Positions 1 through 4,570 of a stretch of 6,163 nt of DNA are shown piece after piece (position 1 is the first letter of the stretch; each line of letters starts with the position of its first letter). Source of the DNA: Hadesarchaea archaeon DG-33 (GTDB lineage: Archaea > Hadarchaeota > Hadarchaeia > Hadarchaeales > Hadarchaeaceae); the NCBI GenBank assembly GCA_001515185.1, contig LQHI01000054.1:1-6163 (forward strand), in the 5' to 3' direction. The translations under genes and the position numbers were made by a program. The notes beneath the pieces are model-generated. The model searched no databases, was not told the DNA's origin, and was given only the letters and a program-made list of their open reading frames with translations.

Positions 1-110
1 CACTTCGCCATGCCTGCAAATATGAATATAATAAACCCAACGATGACGAGAATAACTGGTTCCAATTGGTGCAAGAAGTTTAGTATATCTCCAACTATGC
101 CCTCCAACAT
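1..110 (-). CDS. Partial small membrane protein, N-terminal 36 codons
   Basis: This minus-strand ORF starts with ATG at 110-108 and stays open to the window edge, so only the N-terminus is visible. A strong Shine-Dalgarno AGGTGG (plus positions 115-120) lies 4 nt before the ATG, which makes the start convincing. The peptide begins MLEGIVGDILNFLHQLEP, an amphipathic stretch. A very hydrophobic run follows from about residue 18 to 34 (VILVIVGFIIFIFAG), which reads as one transmembrane helix with the N-terminus short and probably cytoplasmic. It is on the same strand as pelota, 119 bp downstream of the pelota stop, so it could be cotranscribed or have its own promoter. I do not recognise the family and cannot assign a function from 36 residues. 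Confidence 0.6.
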   Translation of the reverse strand, partial: MLEGIVGDILNFLHQLEPVILVIVGFIIFIFAGMAK

Positions 111-229
111 CGATCCACCTCTTCGAGTTTTTTTAGAGTTGCATGCGTAAATAGATTTTGTTCAATTCACTTCGTAAATAATCAAGCTGGGATTTACCGC
201 TTATTGGTATTAGAGCTAAATTTTTAAAA
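111..229. other. AT-rich intergenic spacer downstream of pelota
   Basis: This 119-bp gap is markedly AT-rich compared with pelota. On the minus strand the pelota stop is followed at once by T/A-rich sequence (ttttaaaaattta), which could serve as an archaeal oligo-T-type termination zone. Further down lie an A7 run and the AGGTGG ribosome binding site of the membrane protein gene. I see no clear TATA box or hairpin, so promoter and terminator assignments here are guesses. Confidence 0.35.
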
Positions 230-937
230 TTACACTTTAAATCTCAATAATGCGGCGATGCCTCCAAGTGCGCTTAATTGTTTACCCGCATCGTGCTCGG
301 TGCTGACAATGATTACTTTCCCTCGCGTCCTTCGTGCCTGTTCTAGCACTCCCTCGACGCCAGCTCGATTTCGTCGGAGCAACTCATCCGCGACCAGCAG
401 CCTCTCGACAGCGCCGAGCGACGCAGCTCGCTTGACCTCTGCCTCTCGCTTGACCTCTGCCTCCCCATAGGTGGCGGGCCCACCCTTCGCGATTTCCATC
501 ATCAACTGCTCGACCAACGATGTCTCAAATGAAACACGGTTCTCGCGTGATACCCGTTCAACCAGCCCGCGGCGCACAATCTCGTAGAGTCCGACTCTGC
601 CCCCCGAGCTTATGTTGTCAATTTTTACCTTAGGGATAAGTTCTGGATATTTCTCACGCAAAAACTCTACGAATGCATCCTTGGTGAATCCAGGGCCAGC
701 AACTATGGCAGCTCGAACGCTCTCGCGAGAGATGATGTCGTTCATCGCTGCAGCAAGCTTATGGAAGAATTTTCGCTCGTCCGCTTCCCGCTCAACTGCG
801 TAGCGCTTGCCCACTCTCGCTCGAGAAATCGTGCCAATCTCATCGAGCCCATACTGACGAACCAACGCGAACTCTGCTGAAACATCATCTAGCGCTACGA
901 GTAGGACACGTGGACGGCGACTGGCTCCGGTCGCCAA
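230..937 (-). CDS. pelA: Pelota/Dom34 domains 2 and 3 (frameshifted C-terminal part)
   Basis: This frame encodes the central and C-terminal domains of archaeal pelota (Dom34). The protein works with archaeal EF1A-type GTPase and ABCE1 to open stalled ribosomes in no-go and non-stop decay. The first eight residues belong to the short linker. Residues about 9-130 are the eRF1_2-like domain (RPRVLLVALDD, then AIVAGPGFTKDAFVEFL). Residues about 132-235 are the eRF1_3-like domain (LGAVERLLVADELL, ending VSTEHDAGKQLSALGGIAALLRFKV in two adjoining blocks). No GGQ motif is present, as expected for pelota and unlike eRF1. All visible motifs and the C-terminus are intact over 235 codons with no stop. 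The only possible start, TTG at 937-935, has no ribosome binding site: an A6 run sits directly before it. Independent initiation is therefore unlikely, and the part is more plausibly fused in translation to domain 1 at 895-1266 by a -1 shift, giving about 345 residues, close to the usual archaeal length. Residues 159-170 are a tandem duplication (EAEVKR twice). Alternatives are a recent inactivating indel or a sequencing error. Confidence 0.85.
   Translation of the reverse strand: MATGASRRPRVLLVALDDVSAEFALVRQYGLDEIGTISRARVGKRYAVEREADERKFFHKLAAAMNDIISRESVRAAIVAGPGFTKDAFVEFLREKYPELIPKVKIDNISSGGRVGLYEIVRRGLVERVSRENRVSFETSLVEQLMMEIAKGGPATYGEAEVKREAEVKRAASLGAVERLLVADELLRRNRAGVEGVLEQARRTRGKVIIVSTEHDAGKQLSALGGIAALLRFKV
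429..464 (-). repeat. 18-bp in-frame tandem duplication inside pelota
   Basis: Two adjacent 18-bp units at 429-446 and 447-464 differ at one base (last position T versus C). On the coding strand they add EAEVKR a second time at residues 159-170 of the C-terminal part, in the connection leading into domain 3. Most pelota proteins, as I remember them, have a single such segment before the LGAVERLL motif, so this looks like a recent slippage duplication that preserved frame. The near-identity of the copies points to recent origin or conversion. Confidence 0.85.
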
Positions 938-1266
938 TTTTTTGTAATGGCAAGTGCAGACCCAAACTCCAAGCTGAAGGAGTGATGTTTTCCGATATCG
1001 GGGCCCCTGAGGATAGTGCCCAGCAGGCGGAGGCGGTTTGCATGTTTATGAAACTCGACGCCTTCTACGCGAATGGATAACGTTACGCGCCGCTTCTTGA
1101 GCCGCTCCGGCCTGAGCTTGTCCCCAACCTCCCGCTCCCGGCGCCAAGTTTGAGCAGTCACGATGTCGTTGGGTTCGACTAAGTGCTGGAGGTGCCAGAA
1201 ATCGTCAAGTGTCTCGACTACGAGCTTGATTTTTCCATGTTTCAAATCTTTGTGGACCACCCGCAT
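895..1266 (-). CDS. pelA: Pelota/Dom34 domain 1 (N-terminal part, ends after frameshift)
   Basis: This ORF encodes the N-terminal Sm-like RNA-binding domain of pelota, the part that reaches into the ribosomal decoding site. The signature opening MRVVHKDLKHGKIKLVVETLDD and the later VTLSIRVEGVEFH, LRLLGTILRGP and GKHHSFSLE blocks are typical of archaeal Dom34. The ATG at 1266 is supported by a GAGGTT ribosome binding site (plus 1272-1277) 5 nt upstream. Homology to pelota runs to about residue 110 (ITKN, perhaps W111). The frame then gives a meaningless tail to TAG at 897-895, while domains 2 and 3 continue in the -1 frame. It lies 29 bp downstream of the P-loop ATPase gene and probably shares its transcript. 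If no frameshifting occurs, this ORF would make a 123-residue domain-1-only product, which could still bind RNA or the A site but could not recruit the GTPase. Confidence 0.85.
   Translation of the reverse strand: MRVVHKDLKHGKIKLVVETLDDFWHLQHLVEPNDIVTAQTWRREREVGDKLRPERLKKRRVTLSIRVEGVEFHKHANRLRLLGTILRGPDIGKHHSFSLEFGSALAITKNWRPEPVAVHVSYS
916..943 (-). promoter_or_regulatory. Candidate -1 frameshift site: slippery heptamer plus hairpin
   Basis: Reading the minus strand in the domain-1 frame, codons ACA AAA AAT (945-937) contain the heptamer A-AAA-AAT at 943-937, which obeys the X-XXY-YYZ rule for simultaneous -1 slippage. A slip here moves the ribosome directly into the frame of domains 2 and 3 (next codon TTG at 937-935). 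One nucleotide further on, GGCGAC (935-930) can pair perfectly with GTCGCC (921-916) around an 8-nt loop. I recall the same heptamer as the slippery site of the Sulfolobus alpha-fucosidase gene, the best known archaeal -1 frameshift case. The 1-nt spacer is much shorter than the 5-9 nt usual for stimulatory structures. A6 is also a typical spot for indels or base-calling errors, so function is unproven. Confidence 0.4.
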
Positions 1267-1295
1267 TTGCGAACCTCAAATATCTTAGCCACTCT

Positions 1296-1958
1296 TTACC
1301 TGCCGCGGAATTCCCGGAAGGAGCGGCTTATGCTGTCGTTCCAGAAATAAGGCAAGTTGTAACGCACGAGCCCTTCAAACTCATCGGAGTATACATAGAA
1401 ATGGCTGACGCAGTCATCTATCTTTTTAAACGTTTTGTCGGCGGCGGAGAAGATGTCCTGCAAGGCCTTTCGCTCGAACCTTGCCTGAAGCAGTGATGGT
1501 TCCTTAAGCAGAAGCACATCTGCCAAGCGAAGCACGTTGATCTCGATCAGGGCCGAGCTTTGAGTTATAATAAGCATTTTGTTCATCGATGTCATTGCCT
1601 CACGCGAGAAAAATAAAATCGCGGCTTCGTCGACGAGCACAACAGAGTCATTCGGAATATCCTCAATGTAGTTCGCCTTGTGGATCCATCGCGGCAACTT
1701 CGCGGCGGCATATCCAATTCCGTAACATCTCCGCCGAGCAACGTGTTTAAACCAAGCTAGGAACTGCATCCCGAGCGCAGTTTTTCCACCCCCGCGTTTA
1801 CCTACGATGAGCATGATCAAGCCGTATTTCTGAAGCGCTCGTTCGAAATTTGCGTAAGACCCCTTCCGCTCTTCAACGGCTTCAAATGGCTCAAATCTTG
1901 GTGGGGGTTTCGGCGGTCCTACCCCCATAGCATCTCGGATTCGATCAAACAATCCCAT
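1296..1958 (-). CDS. Small P-loop ATPase, Zot-like / FtsK-HerA-like
   Basis: This 220-residue protein carries a Walker A motif GKRGGGKT at residues 53-60 and a Walker B VVLVDE at 106-111, where acidic D110/E111 would bind Mg and activate water. A sensor-like Gln follows at 133 in IITQSSALIE. The order Walker A, short spacer, Walker B, TQ/SQ strand, then a LADVLLLKEP strand resembles Zot-type and other FtsK/HerA-clade ATPases, which pump or remodel DNA or act in phage and pilus assembly. The N-terminus has a proline-rich stretch (PPKPPPRFEP, about 15-24) that may be a flexible tether. No transmembrane segment or signal peptide is visible. I chose ATG 1958 because GAGGCGTGA lies 4-9 nt upstream. 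A TTG at 1973 would add five residues. The gene precedes pelota by 29 bp on the same strand, so the two are probably one operon. The family is recognised only at superfamily level, and the substrate is unknown. Confidence 0.75.
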   Translation of the reverse strand: MGLFDRIRDAMGVGPPKPPPRFEPFEAVEERKGSYANFERALQKYGLIMLIVGKRGGGKTALGMQFLAWFKHVARRRCYGIGYAAAKLPRWIHKANYIEDIPNDSVVLVDEAAILFFSREAMTSMNKMLIITQSSALIEINVLRLADVLLLKEPSLLQARFERKALQDIFSAADKTFKKIDDCVSHFYVYSDEFEGLVRYNLPYFWNDSISRSFREFRGR

Positions 1959-1998
1959 TTTTTCACGCCTCAAGCTTCACCCAAAACATGAGCCGTCG

Positions 1999-2013
1999 AA
2001 TATTCAAATTTCT
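1999..2013 (-). promoter_or_regulatory. Possible TATA box for the ATPase-pelota operon
   Basis: On the minus strand the AT-rich stretch around AAATTTGAATATTC lies about 45 nt before the ATG at 1958. That would place transcription start some 20 nt upstream of the start codon, giving a short leader containing the GAGGCGTGA ribosome binding site. The match to the archaeal TATA consensus is weak, and the call rests mainly on spacing in the 137-bp divergent gap. Confidence 0.25.
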
Positions 2014-2039
2014 GTTCACAAGTCTTTGGCGTTATCATG

Positions 2040-2046
2040 CTATATC
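2040..2046 (+). promoter_or_regulatory. Possible TATA box for rimI
   Basis: CTATATC lies about 50 nt upstream of the GTG start at 2096. With the usual archaeal spacing of about 25 nt to the start site, the transcript would begin near 2068 and carry the GAGGTG ribosome binding site at 2083-2088. The core TATAT is reasonable, but there is no convincing purine-rich BRE next to it. Confidence 0.35.
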
Positions 2047-2095
2047 CAAATGATTTTATCCATGGTTGCTTAAAACATAATTGAGGTGCCCCTCT

Positions 2096-2554
2096 GTGGT
2101 GGCCCAACGGTCCATTCGAATTCGGGATCTAAATCCAATCGACATGCAGGCAATCTTGAGCATAGAGTACAAGTGCTTTAAGGATCCCTACCCGTTAAGC
2201 CTGCTCAACCACCTATACACGATGCACCCCGATGGATTTCTATTGGCCGAAGCTGACGGTAAAGTGGTGGGCTACGTGATTGGGGTAATCCGATGGGAAA
2301 TGATGGGTCACATTTTAGCCATCGGCGTTGACCCACCCTACCGAAAGCAGAACGTCGGCTCAACCCTCATGGAGCAAATCATTGGTCGCCTCCGCGCGAA
2401 GGGAGTGAAACTCGTGCGGCTAGAGGTGCGGAAGAGCAACGTTGGGGCACAGCGGTTCTACCTAAAGCTCGGCTTTCGGCAGCGGGGGGAGATCCCCTAC
2501 TATTACGAGGACGGCGAAGCGGCCGTGGTAATGGACTACGAAGCCAAGGACTAG
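2096..2554 (+). CDS. rimI: RimI/Ard1-like GNAT N-alpha-acetyltransferase
   Basis: This 152-residue protein is a GNAT-fold N-terminal protein acetyltransferase of the archaeal Ard1/RimI type. It transfers acetyl from acetyl-CoA to the alpha-amino group of protein N-termini in the cytoplasm. It opens with the usual strand-helix (IRIRDLNPIDMQAILSIEYKCF). The acetyl-CoA pyrophosphate loop is PYRKQNVGSTLM at residues 81-92, and the conserved RLEVRKSN...AQRFYLKLGF block at 108-127 includes Asn115 and Tyr122, the latter at the usual general-acid position. The loop normally reads R-x-x-G-x-G/A. Here the first Gly is Asn86, which is unusual but does not by itself rule out CoA binding. I chose GTG 2096 because GAGGTG at 2083-2088 sits 7 nt before it. 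TTG at 2081 is in frame but overlaps that ribosome binding site. The stop TAG directly abuts the stop codon of the convergent dnaG. Confidence 0.9.
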   Translation: MVAQRSIRIRDLNPIDMQAILSIEYKCFKDPYPLSLLNHLYTMHPDGFLLAEADGKVVGYVIGVIRWEMMGHILAIGVDPPYRKQNVGSTLMEQIIGRLRAKGVKLVRLEVRKSNVGAQRFYLKLGFRQRGEIPYYYEDGEAAVVMDYEAKD

Positions 2555-3724
2555 CTATCTTCGGTACCTCAACTTTCGAAAATCCTCCACTGTTAGGATG
2601 CGCACGTTTGTTGGCGCCACTTCGACGCGCGAGCGCATTCCGACCACGTATTGCACGCCGCGCTCGGCCGCCATGTCCGCGAGCTCTTGGGTCACGACAC
2701 CATCGAACACCACGGCTTTAACGTTCGAGACCTTGGGCAGTAGTTCCTTTAGTTCCCTCACTTGAACCTCTTCGATCTGCTCGAGTTTTTCGTCAAGCAG
2801 CTGTGCCCTCAGGGTACCGCGCAGCCTGCCGATAACACCCTTCAGTTTTTGGAGCTCTTGGGTCTCCTCTTCGGCGGATGGCACTGCCTCTGGTGCGGGC
2901 TTCCCTCGGAGCTCGGCCAGCGCGTGCTCGAGAGGCACCTTGTTTTGCAACGCCTTGATTATTTCCTTTCGCGTAAGGTCCTCCACGCTACTGTTCTGGG
3001 GTGGCCTCGCAACGAAGTCGATGTCGGCAACTTGGAGCAGCTCCTTCAGGATTAGGTCCCCACCCCTATCGCTGTCAAGGAAAGCCGTCACCGTCTTGTC
3101 CTTGCTCAGGTCAATCACTGCCTTGGGTATGCTGGTCCCCTCGATAGCGATGACGTTTTGGATGCCCGCGCGAAGCAAGTTTAACACATCGGCGCGCCCC
3201 TCGACGATTATCGCCGCATCTGAATCCCGCACCCCCGGGCCCGCGGGTAAGCCCTCGTATTCGGTTATCTCCTCAAGGCGCACGGACTCCTTGACCCTCT
3301 CGGCTATCTCTTGGGTCTCGGGAGCGGCCTTCTCGACGAAATCGAGGATCTCCTTGGCACGCTCCACGATGAACCTCCGCTTGGCGTCGCGCACGTCCTC
3401 GATTCGCTCGACCTTTATCGTCGCCTCGCAGGGCCCCACCCGAGAGATGGTTTCAAGCGCGGCGGCGATGATCGACGTTTCGACTCGGTCAAGGCTCGAG
3501 GGTATCATTATCGTGCCTGACGATTTTCCGTGGTTTGAGCTGATGTCCACCTTGAGGCGCCCTATCCTGCCGGTCTTGAGCAGCTCGCGTAGGTCTAGCT
3601 CATCCCCCAGCAGACCCTCAGTTTGTCCAAAAATTGCGCCCACTACATCGGGGCGCTCCACCACGCCGCTCGCCTCTATTTTGGCGTGGACAAGATACTT
3701 GGTCGTACCAATATCCTCTCGCAT
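2555..3724 (-). CDS. dnaG: Archaeal DnaG-like TOPRIM primase
   Basis: This 389-residue protein is archaeal DnaG. It has primase activity in Sulfolobus and is also a stable partner of the RNA exosome, where it binds Csl4 and poly(A)-rich RNA. The hallmark N-terminus TTKYLVHAKIEASGVVERPDVVGAIFGQTEGLLG lies at residues 7-40 (shown here only as the family landmark, in segments TTKYLVHAKIEASG and VVERPDVVGAIFGQTEGLLG). The TOPRIM domain runs from about 167 to 245, with the catalytic Glu in IIVEGRADV (E175) and the DxD pair in FLDSDRGGD (D217, D219). After a low-complexity charged linker (about 275-295) and a helical stretch, the conserved C-terminal block AVVFDGVVTQELADMAAERG (337-356) is present, so the gene is full length. 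ATG 3724 follows GGAGG by 8 nt, a near-perfect site, and puts the conserved region at the N-terminus as in relatives. An in-frame GTG at 3796 would add 24 residues. Its stop codon touches that of rimI with no gap. Upstream is a divergent region with inverted repeats. Confidence 0.95.
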   Translation of the reverse strand: MREDIGTTKYLVHAKIEASGVVERPDVVGAIFGQTEGLLGDELDLRELLKTGRIGRLKVDISSNHGKSSGTIMIPSSLDRVETSIIAAALETISRVGPCEATIKVERIEDVRDAKRRFIVERAKEILDFVEKAAPETQEIAERVKESVRLEEITEYEGLPAGPGVRDSDAAIIVEGRADVLNLLRAGIQNVIAIEGTSIPKAVIDLSKDKTVTAFLDSDRGGDLILKELLQVADIDFVARPPQNSSVEDLTRKEIIKALQNKVPLEHALAELRGKPAPEAVPSAEEETQELQKLKGVIGRLRGTLRAQLLDEKLEQIEEVQVRELKELLPKVSNVKAVVFDGVVTQELADMAAERGVQYVVGMRSRVEVAPTNVRILTVEDFRKLRYRR

Positions 3725-3729
3725 AACGG

Positions 3730-3740
3730 AAACCTCCTTT
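3730..3740 (-). promoter_or_regulatory. Shine-Dalgarno site that fixes the dnaG start
   Basis: On the minus strand AAAAAAGGAGG precedes ATG 3724 with an 8-nt spacer. It matches the core of the anti-Shine-Dalgarno sequence and argues strongly for ATG 3724 over the in-frame GTG at 3796. Confidence 0.75.
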
Positions 3741-3804
3741 TTTCCGATTCGCTTAGCTACTACTTCTCGCAGTTTTTTTCCTTCCAAGGGCACCACGCCC
3801 TCGA

Positions 3805-3837
3805 AAGCCAGAATGAGCCTGATGGTGATTCTGGCTT
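3805..3837. repeat. Perfect 10-bp inverted repeat upstream of dnaG
   Basis: AAGCCAGAAT (3805-3814) and ATTCTGGCTT (3828-3837) are exact reverse complements separated by 13 nt. The repeat lies 80-113 nt before the dnaG ATG and 130-160 nt before the archaemetzincin start. On the dnaG transcript it could fold into a leader hairpin. As DNA it could be a dimeric regulator site, the two half-site centres being 23 bp apart. It has no T-run after either arm, so it does not look like an intrinsic terminator. Confidence 0.7.
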
Positions 3838-3840
3838 GAT

Positions 3841-3851
3841 TTGATGATCAA
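3841..3851. repeat. Short palindrome TTGAT-G-ATCAA
   Basis: This exact 5-bp inverted repeat around a single G lies 3 bp beyond the 10-bp inverted repeat. It could be an operator for a small dimeric regulator in the divergent dnaG/archaemetzincin gap, but a palindrome of this length may also arise by chance in AT-rich DNA. Confidence 0.4.
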
Positions 3852-3869
3852 TTTCAATTCTGTCTCCCC

Positions 3870-3881
3870 GCCTTAAAAGGC
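3870..3881. repeat. Short inverted repeat GCCTT-AA-AAGGC, possible dnaG promoter core
   Basis: Five-base arms flank two A residues. On the minus strand the element reads GCCTTTTAAGGC, whose TTTTAA centre is a weak TATA-like match. Used as a dnaG promoter it would give a long leader of roughly 125 nt containing the 10-bp hairpin at 3805-3837. It also lies about 20 bp upstream of the archaemetzincin TATA box, where a bound regulator could affect that promoter. Confidence 0.3.
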
Positions 3882-3898
3882 TGTGGCTCAGACCTTTG

Positions 3899-3908
3899 TT
3901 ATATATAC
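3899..3908 (+). promoter_or_regulatory. TATA box of the archaemetzincin gene
   Basis: TTATATATAC is the best match to an archaeal TATA box in the window. At about 25 nt spacing, transcription would begin near 3927-3932, leaving a leader of about 35 nt that contains the AGGTGG ribosome binding site at 3951-3956. Because the box lies within the upstream part of the longest open frame (GTG 3883), it argues that translation starts downstream at TTG 3964. Confidence 0.65.
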
Positions 3909-3963
3909 AACAAAAAAGCAAAATGTGAAAAACCAAGCGCGTAAAAATTTAGGTGGACTGGAT

Positions 3964-4497
3964 TTGATAATCGAAATTGTCACCATGGGCGAGATTCCGC
4001 TCAAGCTGCCGAGAGATCTAGCATACAAACTCGAAAAAATCTACGCCAAACTTGTCGATGGCTGCCTCGTGGGCGCCTCGTTGGGGATACCGTCTGCCGC
4101 CTACAACGCGCAGCGCAACCAATACGACGCCAACCTCATCCTCAATCGGTTGCTTCATCGAATAACCGGTGAAAACCGTGTGCTCGGGGTGTTCGGCGTC
4201 GACCTCTACACATCTTCGTGCAACCTCAACTTCATCTTCGGTCAAGCTCAGTGCCCGGGTAGGGTAGCTCTCATCTCGCTCCACCGCCTCAAGTCAGAAT
4301 ATTATGGCGAGAAACCGAACTACAAACTACTACTAAAGCGTGCGACGAAGGAAGCTGTTCACGAGCTCGGGCACACCTTCGGGCTCGGTCATTGCTCCAA
4401 CCTAAAATGTGTGATGTCTTTCTCGAACTCTATCTCAGACGTGGACAAAAAATCATCAGCATTTTGTGGAGTTTGCGAGAAAAAACTTCACCTCTAG
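3964..4497 (+). CDS. amzA: Archaemetzincin, zinc metallopeptidase (AMZ family)
   Basis: This 177-residue protein is an archaemetzincin, family M54 of the metzincin zinc peptidases. The catalytic zinc motif HELGHTFGLGH is at residues 133-143 (His133, His137 and His143 as ligands, Glu134 as catalytic base). It runs directly into the family-specific second zinc site: Cys144, Cys149, then Met151 of the Met-turn, then Cys168 and Cys171 in CGVC. The Met-to-Cys gap is 16 residues, against 17 in the motif as I remember it. The N-terminal strand IIEIVTMGEIP and the segment ENRVLGVFGVDLYTSS are typical. There is no signal peptide, so it is probably cytosolic. Physiological substrates of archaeal members are unknown. 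I chose TTG 3964 because AGGTGG lies 7 nt before it, the family homology begins there, and a TATA box at 3899-3908 would fall inside any longer frame. GTG 3883 would add 27 poorly conserved residues. ATG 3984 would remove the first strand. Confidence 0.9.
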   Translation: MIIEIVTMGEIPLKLPRDLAYKLEKIYAKLVDGCLVGASLGIPSAAYNAQRNQYDANLILNRLLHRITGENRVLGVFGVDLYTSSCNLNFIFGQAQCPGRVALISLHRLKSEYYGEKPNYKLLLKRATKEAVHELGHTFGLGHCSNLKCVMSFSNSISDVDKKSSAFCGVCEKKLHL

Positions 4498-4570
4498 ACC
4501 ACCCATGATTTGATGAAGCTCTCGCCAAGATTCAAATTTTCATCATCGAGCCTGTCAAAGAAAGGCGAAA
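4498..4570. other. Convergent gap between amzA and the DUF1846 gene
   Basis: Seventy-three bases separate the two converging stop codons. TGATGAA (4511-4517) and TTCATCA (4539-4545) form a 7-bp inverted repeat with a 21-nt loop, and a short T-run (4537-4540) lies in between. This might aid termination for either strand, but it is too weak to call a terminator. GC content drops sharply from here into the DUF1846 gene. Confidence 0.3.

Noticed and set aside
258..803. Plus-strand ORFs opposite pelota
   Set aside because: They are Ser/Ala/Arg-rich with no motifs or ribosome binding sites, and they are covered by conserved pelota coding sequence on the other strand.
2940..3839. Long open frame on the plus strand opposite dnaG (299 codons)
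   Set aside because: It is antisense to an unambiguous dnaG. Its translation is Ser/Arg/Thr-rich low-complexity without domains, as expected of the opposite strand of a GC-rich gene.
3838..3900. Possible C/D-box RNA (TGATGA at 3842-3847)
   Set aside because: No CTGA D box or C'/D' pair occurs at suitable spacing on that strand, and the C-box purine is missing.
4018..4284. Minus-strand ORF of 88 codons inside the archaemetzincin gene
   Set aside because: It is antisense to conserved metallopeptidase sequence, has no ribosome binding site, and its residues reflect the reverse complement of that gene.
4511..4545. Hairpin terminator between amzA and the DUF1846 gene
   Set aside because: The 7-bp stem is AT-rich with a 21-nt loop and lacks a following T-run. 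It is too weak to call.
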